In this document: positions 8,140 to 13,584 of the stretch, in pieces
How positions within the stretch are numbered: position 1 is the stretch's first letter
Layout of the letters: every line of letters starts with the position of its first letter
Origin: a bacterium
GTDB taxonomy: Bacteria; Bacteroidota; Ignavibacteria; Kapaibacteriales; UBA2268
Direction: 5' to 3'
DNA length: 13,584 nucleotides
Assembly: GCA_030426865.1 (NCBI GenBank)
Contig: JAUHXN010000042.1
Coordinates: 1-13,584 of the forward strand
The notes under the pieces: generated by a model
What the model saw: only the letters and a program-made list of their open reading frames with translations
Told to the model about the DNA's origin: nothing
Database searches by the model: none
Made by a program: the position numbers and the translations under genes

Positions 8140-8197
8140 TAAACTCGCCTAATATTTTTAACTGCTATTACGTAATTCAATTTTTTTTGTTTCATAT
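8140..8197 (-). promoter_or_regulatory. Only intergenic gap in the operon, upstream of the TolC-family gene
   Basis: This is the only stretch in the - strand run that is not overlapped or nearly abutted by genes, so it is the natural place for an internal promoter or operator. It contains a perfect 10-base palindrome ATTACGTAAT (8167-8176), a weak -35-like TTGAAT (8175-8180, - strand) with an A/T-rich region downstream, an A-run, and the Shine-Dalgarno AGGCGAG (8144-8150). No TAnnTTTG Bacteroidota -7 element and no convincing terminator stem were found. An 18-codon frame (8139-8195) also fills it and ends in TAATG with the TolC start. Regulation here is a possibility, not a demonstrated feature. 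Confidence 0.25.
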
Positions 8198-9619
8198 TTA
8201 TCTTGGTGTATATGTCTTCTTTGCAGAAGTATAGCCATTCTTTTCAACTAATTGTATTTCAATACTATTGATTGGTTTATCAAGTCTTTCACTTTCAAAG
8301 GTTTGAAATTGATAACCATCATCAAAATAACTTTTACCTAAAATATCATTGAATTTTAGATTAGCATTATTCTTCACTTTCTCTACATAATTTTTATTTC
8401 TTTGTAAGCTAAAAGTCTTAGTTTTGAGTATTATTCTATTGTCTTTGATCTCTATGTATTCTACAACTGCCCTAGGCTTTCTTTTTACTGTTAAATTGTA
8501 ACTATCTAGCCTTTTATTTTCTACATATCTAGTAAGTGTAACATTTGATTCAAGCATACTTGCATCGGGAGTAAAGTAAAATTGACTATTGTTATATCGT
8601 TTCTCGAAATTATTTCCAGATTTTATAATTGTATATGAATCTAAAGTTGTACTAGATTCTAATCTTGTGTTTAAATTATAGTTTTCACCAATATACATCA
8701 CACTCGGTATATCTGGAGCAACCCTTGGTGAGGGTATGACCATAAAATCGAATGAGAATTCAGAATCATCTGCCTTTCTCCTAACTTTTACAACAACTTT
8801 CATAGTATCGTAAGTAGGTGACATTCCAGAGAATACGAAATTATTTCCTTCTGATGATTCGAATCTAGCTGTACCTCCTAGCAATGAGTCCCCTCTAATT
8901 GTTACTTTAGGTGGACCAACTAAATCATCTATTGAAGAGATATTATAAATTCTTGCATAATTTATCCATTCATTATCAGCAAATGTAATTATAGGGTTTT
9001 TACTGACTTTTGCATCCATTTCAGATAAATTTGTTGGAATTGATATTGCTGAGTTCAAATAGTTAAAATCATTAGCAGTTGAATCGAATTGATTATTTAC
9101 TAAATCAGGATTAATAACTTGATTAAGAAATAAGGTGTTTAATGTAAATTGAATAGAAGAAGTTTTCGATTGTCCATTCTTCTCAATGAATGCAGTAAGC
9201 TTAACTAAATATGTTGAGTTATAGTCAAAGTTAAAATCAGGATTCCATTTGAAATTAATATATTTCTCTTGTAAGTTTTCAGTTATTTGAAATTGTTCTT
9301 TGGAATTGTTTAGCTCATTTATTTCGACTGTTTCTCCCCTATTAACATCACTTATTGTATATGTGAAATCAATATTATCATAATTGCCATCAAAAAATAC
9401 TTTATTAACAGAATCGAACTTTACTATGTTATTTCTTCCATCTTTCTTGAGCATTCTTAAATTAAGAACAGTTCTCTCAGGAACTAGCCTTAATTCTATT
9501 TTCTTAGAATCATTTTCTATTTCATCACTTTTCTTGCTATCAGGTAGAATTAAAATAAGAGCAGCAAGATAAAGTATAAAATAAATCTCTACTTTAGTCC
9601 TTTTTTTCTGTTGTGTCAT
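8198..9619 (-). CDS. Possible GldM-like protein (one N-terminal TM, periplasmic beta domains)
   Basis: A 473-residue protein with a short basic N-terminus (KKRTK), one TM at about 11-27 (IYFILYLAALILIL) and ~440 residues of beta-rich, Asn/Ser/Lys-rich periplasmic sequence. Roughly three or four Ig-like units can be guessed: about 44-165, 205-298, 300-383 and 384-473. The segment FSFDFMVIPSPRV (288-300) recalls the 'F.F.V..IP.P' strand of GldM/PorM. In type IX secretion, GldM is the periplasmic shaft of a proton-driven motor whose stator is GldL. The preceding gene resembles GldL and overlaps this one by 26 bases, in the canonical L-then-M order. No cysteine lipobox and no OmpA-like peptidoglycan domain were seen, which argues against MotB or ZorB. 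The start ATG at 9619 has no strong Shine-Dalgarno. The GldM assignment is from architecture and remembered motifs; otherwise it is an unknown membrane-anchored protein. Confidence 0.5.
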   Translation of the reverse strand: MTQQKKRTKVEIYFILYLAALILILPDSKKSDEIENDSKKIELRLVPERTVLNLRMLKKDGRNNIVKFDSVNKVFFDGNYDNIDFTYTISDVNRGETVEINELNNSKEQFQITENLQEKYINFKWNPDFNFDYNSTYLVKLTAFIEKNGQSKTSSIQFTLNTLFLNQVINPDLVNNQFDSTANDFNYLNSAISIPTNLSEMDAKVSKNPIITFADNEWINYARIYNISSIDDLVGPPKVTIRGDSLLGGTARFESSEGNNFVFSGMSPTYDTMKVVVKVRRKADDSEFSFDFMVIPSPRVAPDIPSVMYIGENYNLNTRLESSTTLDSYTIIKSGNNFEKRYNNSQFYFTPDASMLESNVTLTRYVENKRLDSYNLTVKRKPRAVVEYIEIKDNRIILKTKTFSLQRNKNYVEKVKNNANLKFNDILGKSYFDDGYQFQTFESERLDKPINSIEIQLVEKNGYTSAKKTYTPR

Positions 9620-10397
9620 TATTTCTGACTCTATCGATTAGCAAATTTTCAATTTCTCTTCTTATCTCAAATCTAATATCTTTTTCTCTGATATTCTTTG
9701 TGGACTCAGATAATGATTCTATCTGAACCCTTAGATTTTCAAGTTGTTCATTAGTCTGACGTATATTTATGATGAATTCATCTGATGGTGAGACTGCTTT
9801 TGAAATATTATTAGTTGCATCAGCTAATTTATTTATTAATTCAGCTTGACTATTATTGAAATTTTTAAGTTCTAGACTAACATCTTCTAATTTACTTACT
9901 GCTGTTGCGAAATCAGTTCCAATTTCACCTATCTCATGAATTAAAATGCTTTCTTCTGACTCTCTATCATCAGTAATCAAATCTTCGTCTGGAGAAAAGA
10001 GCATTACAATAAATATAATTAATAGCATAGTTGCTTCAAAAATAATACTTGCTATTACCAACTCTGTTGAAATAGCGTCTGAAAACTTTCTAACACCTAT
10101 TAAAACTAGAAGAATTGCAGCACCGAAATAAACAAATGAATTTATTGTAGAATAAAAATGTCTGTTTACTATCTCTTCAATCCATAACGTAGTACCTTTC
10201 CATGCACCAAGTCTATGTAATATAGTGACATCTGTTTTAACAAATTTACTTGGATTTTTCTCAAACACACATACTTTCCAACAAATTATTAAAATCATCA
10301 ATCCAGAAAGCTCATTTTCGTATTTAAGCTTTTGGTATAACTCATTTAAAAATTTTCTCCCATCGAGCGAAGTAAGAGTTTCAATTTTCTTTTCCAT
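9594..10397 (-). CDS. Possible GldL-like two-TM motor protein with coiled-coil tail
   Basis: A 267-residue protein. The core has TM1 at about 86-102 (SFVYFGAAILLVLIGV), a basic pair Arg103-Lys104, and TM2 at about 113-134 carrying a buried glutamate, Glu121 (IASIIFEATMLL). It ends in LFSPDEDL and a cytoplasmic heptad-rich region at about 150-255. GldL of the type IX secretion/gliding motor has this plan: GAA in TM1, a basic residue at the TM1 end, a Glu followed by Ala in TM2, an acidic motif after TM2, and a coiled-coil tail. Unlike GldL, about 80 extra residues precede TM1; they include a hydrophobic stretch at 31-45 (GLMILIICWKVCVF), perhaps a buried helix or a third membrane segment. The gene starts 2 bases after the LptF/LptG-type stop and overlaps the GldM-like gene by 26 bases. 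MotA/ExbB/TolQ homologues are less likely because only two core TMs are seen. Confidence 0.5.
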   Translation of the reverse strand: MEKKIETLTSLDGRKFLNELYQKLKYENELSGLMILIICWKVCVFEKNPSKFVKTDVTILHRLGAWKGTTLWIEEIVNRHFYSTINSFVYFGAAILLVLIGVRKFSDAISTELVIASIIFEATMLLIIFIVMLFSPDEDLITDDRESEESILIHEIGEIGTDFATAVSKLEDVSLELKNFNNSQAELINKLADATNNISKAVSPSDEFIINIRQTNEQLENLRVQIESLSESTKNIREKDIRFEIRREIENLLIDRVRNNDTTEKKD

Positions 10398-10399
10398 TT

Positions 10400-11485
10400 C
10401 TAAGTCTTAGTTTTTATTAAATTTATAATACCTACAACAAAAAACAAGCCATTTGCAAACCAGCCTGCAATAATTGGATTTAATCCAGTTCCAAGTACAA
10501 CTGCTTGACTTACTTTAGTGAAAATCAGATAAAGAAATGATATTACTAAAGCCGCACCTATTTGGACCGCAATACCTCCTTTCTTTTTGACAGAGGCAAA
10601 AGGAACACCAAATAATACTACAATTATATTTGCAATAGGAAAAGCGTATTGACCATAATAATCTGTCATTTCTAAATCTACGTTTTTCCCCCCATTTTTT
10701 AATAAGGTAAGATATGACTTCAATTCATCAAAAGTCATTTCATCAGTAGATCTTTTTAAATCAATTATTTTTTCGTGTGTTAATATAAGATCAATTTCCA
10801 TAGAATCCATTCTAGTTACAGATTCAATATTCTTTGAATTGAATTGTCTAATTAAAACTTCCTTCATCATCCAATTATTAGAATCCGGATTCCACGATAT
10901 TGATTTTGCTTCTATTGATTTCTCTAGTCTTGGAGAGCTGATATTTCTAAAGTATTCAATTCCAATTTTAAAACCTTTCTTTTGGCTACTGTTATATGAT
11001 TTCATATGTAGATTAGCTTTTGGGGACTCTCGGAAATATAGATCGTAAATAGAACCAACACTACTGCCTTTATTCATAAACTCACGTTCTATATCATTTT
11101 TAGCTATATTTGCTTTCGGAACTATCCAACCATTGAAGTAAAGGTGAACTCCACTTACTAAAAAACTAAATATCATTAGTGGAGCCATGAATCTATATAG
11201 ACTTATACCTCCAGATTTAATAGCTGTGATCTCATTAAGTCCTGAAAGTCTCCCTACTGTAAATAATGTAGAAAGGAGCATAGCAACTGGTACTAATAGT
11301 TTCAATATCTCTGGAAAAAAATAGAAATAATATTCAGCTATTTTAAGAATGCCCATACCAATGTCTAAAAACTCTTCTAGATTTTCAATCATATCCACAA
11401 TTAAAAAGATAGCATACAAGGCTACAAAAGAAAAAAGTAAAGTAGTTATAAATGACTTTATTACGTATCTATCTATTATTCTCAT
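10400..11485 (-). CDS. lptF/lptG: LptF/LptG family permease (YjgP/YjgQ)
   Basis: A 361-residue inner-membrane permease of the LptB2FG complex that extracts lipopolysaccharide from the inner membrane and passes it to the periplasmic Lpt bridge. It has the family's six TMs in two triplets (about 12-33, 53-75, 98-118, then 281-297, 304-326, 334-355) around a periplasmic beta-jellyroll domain (about 125-260). The opening RIIDRYVIKSF, the helix with LNEITAIKSGGISLYR (83-98) and the PFASVKKKGG loop (295-304) are characteristic. The DRY opening is closer to LptG, but F and G cannot be separated safely here. The start ATG overlaps the flippase stop in a 4-base ATGA, and the GldL-like gene begins 2 bases after the stop. 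Cytoplasmic LptB is not in the window. Confidence 0.93.
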   Translation of the reverse strand: MRIIDRYVIKSFITTLLFSFVALYAIFLIVDMIENLEEFLDIGMGILKIAEYYFYFFPEILKLLVPVAMLLSTLFTVGRLSGLNEITAIKSGGISLYRFMAPLMIFSFLVSGVHLYFNGWIVPKANIAKNDIEREFMNKGSSVGSIYDLYFRESPKANLHMKSYNSSQKKGFKIGIEYFRNISSPRLEKSIEAKSISWNPDSNNWMMKEVLIRQFNSKNIESVTRMDSMEIDLILTHEKIIDLKRSTDEMTFDELKSYLTLLKNGGKNVDLEMTDYYGQYAFPIANIIVVLFGVPFASVKKKGGIAVQIGAALVISFLYLIFTKVSQAVVLGTGLNPIIAGWFANGLFFVVGIINLIKTKT

Positions 11486-12789
11486 CTTTTAAATGTCTCT
11501 TTTATAAAATTGCGCGTATCGGGTATAGCTCTAAAAATATCAGAAATCGGAAATCCAAGTTGCTTTTTTACAATATACAAACTAGAAGTTCCAATAATAA
11601 CATAATAAATTACAATGCCTAATGAAACGAATTGAAATTCATTATAATAAGCGATTACAAAAATAGATATTAGTGAAGTAATAGCAGCAATAATACTTAT
11701 ATAAACTACCGATTTTATTTTATTAATAGCCGTTAAAATCATATTAAGAGAAGCAAATGGTAGAAATAAAGATGCAAAAAGCATTATCTTAAAATAACTT
11801 GTTGCTTCATGAAATTTATGAGGTAGAAAATTATATATTAGAAAATCAGCTACACCTAATTGTAGAATTATAAATATTGTAATATTAAGTACCAAGATAA
11901 AAGAGGTACTTTTCGTCATTATGCTTCTAACTTTCTCTTTATAATCAATATTCTTAATTGCAGATGGATATACTAATGCAGAAACTCCATCAGATAATTG
12001 TTCGAATACTTTAAATAATGTTTTTGCAGAGCTGTATAAGCCAACTATTTTTATACTTTCTGTTGAGTTAATAGCAAATGAAATAGCGTAAACATCTAAA
12101 TATTTAACTGATGAGTAAAATATAGCATGTACTGTCCAAGGAACTGCAAAGTTCAAATACTTTTTAAATGTAATTTTTCCTTTGAAACCAAAACTTGATT
12201 TTCTAATTAATACAATTGTTGAATAAATACCAGAACTTATTCCTCCAATTAGATACGATATAATTAAATCACTAAAGTATAAAAAGTCTGTTGTGAAAAT
12301 ATAAAAGATAATAACAGAAGTCATTACACCAAAATTCACAAAATCAATAATAAATGATTTTTTATAATCTAAGTCTCTTGCTAAAACCTTATAAGCAAAT
12401 GTTCTTGGAATAACGAATACAGATATTAAAGGTAAGAAATACGAGACTTCAATAAAATCATCTCCACCTAACAGTTCTGCAAAGTAATGTCTAAATAAAA
12501 ATAGAATAACCGGAATAATAAATAGAAAAAATGACTGCAACAACATTGCGATACTATTTAGTTTGGGTCTATCTTCCTCCTTTTTCCCAAATTGTATAAG
12601 TCCCTGTAAAGAAAAAGAGTCTGATACACTTGCTAAGTAAGTTATCAATTGAGTAAAGAGAAAATACAATCCATAATTATATGGGTCTGTGTGACCTATA
12701 ATAATTAGATTTACAAGTCCCCAAATCAAATATATTAGTCTATTAGCAAATGACCAGGAAATTTTATCTAGATGATCTTTAACTCTCAA
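11482..12789 (-). CDS. Polysaccharide flippase (Wzx / MATE-fold, MOP superfamily)
   Basis: A 435-residue integral membrane protein with about 12 hydrophobic segments spread over its whole length. It has the opening typical of O-antigen/polysaccharide translocases (SWSFANRLIYLIWGLVNLII, about 12-31). Such proteins flip undecaprenyl-linked oligosaccharides across the inner membrane. YGLYFLFTQLITYLASVSDS, about 39-58, corresponds to the conserved 'G.y.....i......' start of TM2. The protein starts at TTG 12789, inside the end of the heparinase-like gene (11-base overlap). The next in-frame Met (about residue 82) would remove TM1 and TM2, so TTG is preferred; GAG-rich sequence upstream could serve as a Shine-Dalgarno. 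It ends with ATGA coupling to the LptF/LptG-type gene. Family is confident; the exact substrate is unknown. Confidence 0.88.
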   Translation of the reverse strand: MRVKDHLDKISWSFANRLIYLIWGLVNLIIIGHTDPYNYGLYFLFTQLITYLASVSDSFSLQGLIQFGKKEEDRPKLNSIAMLLQSFFLFIIPVILFLFRHYFAELLGGDDFIEVSYFLPLISVFVIPRTFAYKVLARDLDYKKSFIIDFVNFGVMTSVIIFYIFTTDFLYFSDLIISYLIGGISSGIYSTIVLIRKSSFGFKGKITFKKYLNFAVPWTVHAIFYSSVKYLDVYAISFAINSTESIKIVGLYSSAKTLFKVFEQLSDGVSALVYPSAIKNIDYKEKVRSIMTKSTSFILVLNITIFIILQLGVADFLIYNFLPHKFHEATSYFKIMLFASLFLPFASLNMILTAINKIKSVVYISIIAAITSLISIFVIAYYNEFQFVSLGIVIYYVIIGTSSLYIVKKQLGFPISDIFRAIPDTRNFIKETFKR

Positions 12790-13584
12790 ATTCTACTCTA
12801 TATCTATGAGTAATACTATTTTTTAATGAAGATAGTACGATTTTATTGGATTGTTGTTTAACTCCATAACAAGGTGAATATTCGTATTTTTCTATACTTA
12901 TATTAGCATCTTGTGATTCAAAATAAAGTGTCATATTCTCATTCCACAGTTTATACACATTGTTTTCCACATTTTCTATACGAATGCTTGGAAACAAGTG
13001 GATATTAACAATTTTATTTAACTCACTATTATAATTGTCCGTTACAGATATTATCTTAGAATCATACTTTACAGTTCTTTTGTAAACTTTACCTTTATAA
13101 TCAATACTACCTGATATATTATTATCCTCCATTATTTCTAATACTGGATTAGAATTATTCGTATTCAACCAGAACATATCATCATTATTCGAAAATGAAA
13201 ATTCATTTTGTTCGGTATCAGATACCCATAGAACATTATGGGACTTAGTAGATCGGAATAAATTTCTGTACTCAAAATCAGAAGTATAACAATATGATCC
13301 TATGTCAACTATAATAGGTTGTTTATCTAAATACAATTGATAAGATAAATTGTCATTATGATCGTGACCACCTTTTCCATTTTGACCGAGTTTTCCACAC
13401 TTAAATAACAAGTCAATTCTATCATATTTACTTTGTATATAACCGAAATCATTATAGGTATATCTGTTATCAGTTTTATAGTTGTTTTCTATAATTTTTT
13501 TTAAAGAATCATAAGTACTTTTTTCAGAGTCTAAAACTTTCCAATAAAATCCAGAATCATTATCACCTATTTGAGGTGGTGTAT
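12779..13584 (-). CDS. Heparinase II/III-like protein, C-terminal part (truncated by window edge)
   Basis: This is the C-terminal ~268 residues of a heparinase II/III / alginate-lyase-like protein. The frame stays open to the right edge, so the TTG at 13411 is internal. Near the left of the fragment are IGDNDSG, then GGHDHNDNLSYQLYL with two histidines, VDIGSYCYT, and FRSTKSHNVLWV. These form the block that marks the heparinase II/III beta-sandwich domain (GHgHaD...d.GtytY...R..fRst.aHNtv). The remaining ~150 residues are beta-rich. The N-terminal alpha-toroid is off the window. Family members eliminate or otherwise modify uronic-acid-containing polysaccharides; many are encoded within capsule or exopolysaccharide clusters, which fits the flippase that follows with an 11-base overlap. 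No signal peptide can be judged because the N-terminus is missing. Confidence 0.85.
   Translation of the reverse strand, partial: TPPQIGDNDSGFYWKVLDSEKSTYDSLKKIIENNYKTDNRYTYNDFGYIQSKYDRIDLLFKCGKLGQNGKGGHDHNDNLSYQLYLDKQPIIVDIGSYCYTSDFEYRNLFRSTKSHNVLWVSDTEQNEFSFSNNDDMFWLNTNNSNPVLEIMEDNNISGSIDYKGKVYKRTVKYDSKIISVTDNYNSELNKIVNIHLFPSIRIENVENNVYKLWNENMTLYFESQDANISIEKYEYSPCYGVKQQSNKIVLSSLKNSITHRYRVEFES

Noticed and set aside
8198..10397. Zorya-type or MotAB/ExbBD-type motor instead of GldLM-like
   Set aside because: No OmpA-like peptidoglycan-binding domain in the one-TM partner, no helicase or nuclease partners, and only two core TMs in the other protein; kept only as a less likely alternative.
13409..13411. 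TTG as the start of a 210-residue heparinase-like protein
   Set aside because: The same frame continues upstream without a stop to the window edge and contains the family motif IGDNDSG, so the TTG is internal.
1..13584. CRISPR arrays, tRNA/rRNA genes, transposases, attachment sites
   Set aside because: Scanning by eye found no spaced direct repeats, tRNA-like cloverleaf, or integrase/transposase motifs; coding density is near complete.

Overview
The window is a low-GC (roughly one third G+C) bacterial segment with 12 protein genes packed almost end to end. No tRNA, rRNA, CRISPR array, insertion sequence or phage gene was seen. The gene content points to a Gram-negative member of the Bacteroidota / FCB superphylum: an LptF/LptG permease, TolC and MacA/MacB-type efflux parts, a family 4 uracil-DNA glycosylase, and a protein pair resembling GldL/GldM. 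A more exact placement (for example Ignavibacteria-, Balneolia- or Marinimicrobia-like) cannot be made by eye.

Left arm, + strand (1-1703): the C-terminal part of an MIO-type aromatic amino acid ammonia-lyase (histidine ammonia-lyase superfamily) runs in from the left edge. It overlaps by 8 bases a family 4 Fe-S uracil-DNA glycosylase that probably starts at a TTG. The glycosylase ends only 5 bases from the stop of the opposing operon.

Right arm, - strand (13584 down to 1709): ten genes appear to form one long transcription unit. In transcription order they are: a heparinase II/III-like protein (cut by the window edge), a Wzx/MATE-fold polysaccharide flippase, an LptF/LptG-type permease, a two-TM coiled-coil protein resembling GldL, a one-TM multi-beta-domain protein resembling GldM, a TolC-family outer-membrane protein, an RDD membrane protein, a MacA-like periplasmic adaptor, a LolD/MacB-type ATPase and two MacB-type permeases. 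Most junctions overlap (ATGA, TAATG, 11- and 26-base overlaps) or are only 2-12 bases apart. The single real gap is 57 bases before the TolC gene.

Working together: the last six genes look like a complete tripartite exporter (TolC + MacA + ATPase + a permease heterodimer) with an RDD protein. The first three belong to surface-polysaccharide/LPS assembly. Between them sits the most interesting pair, a possible GldL/GldM-type proton-driven motor. It appears without gldK or gldN beside it and with an extra N-terminal region on the GldL-like protein. This assignment rests on architecture and on motifs compared from memory, so it needs a profile search.
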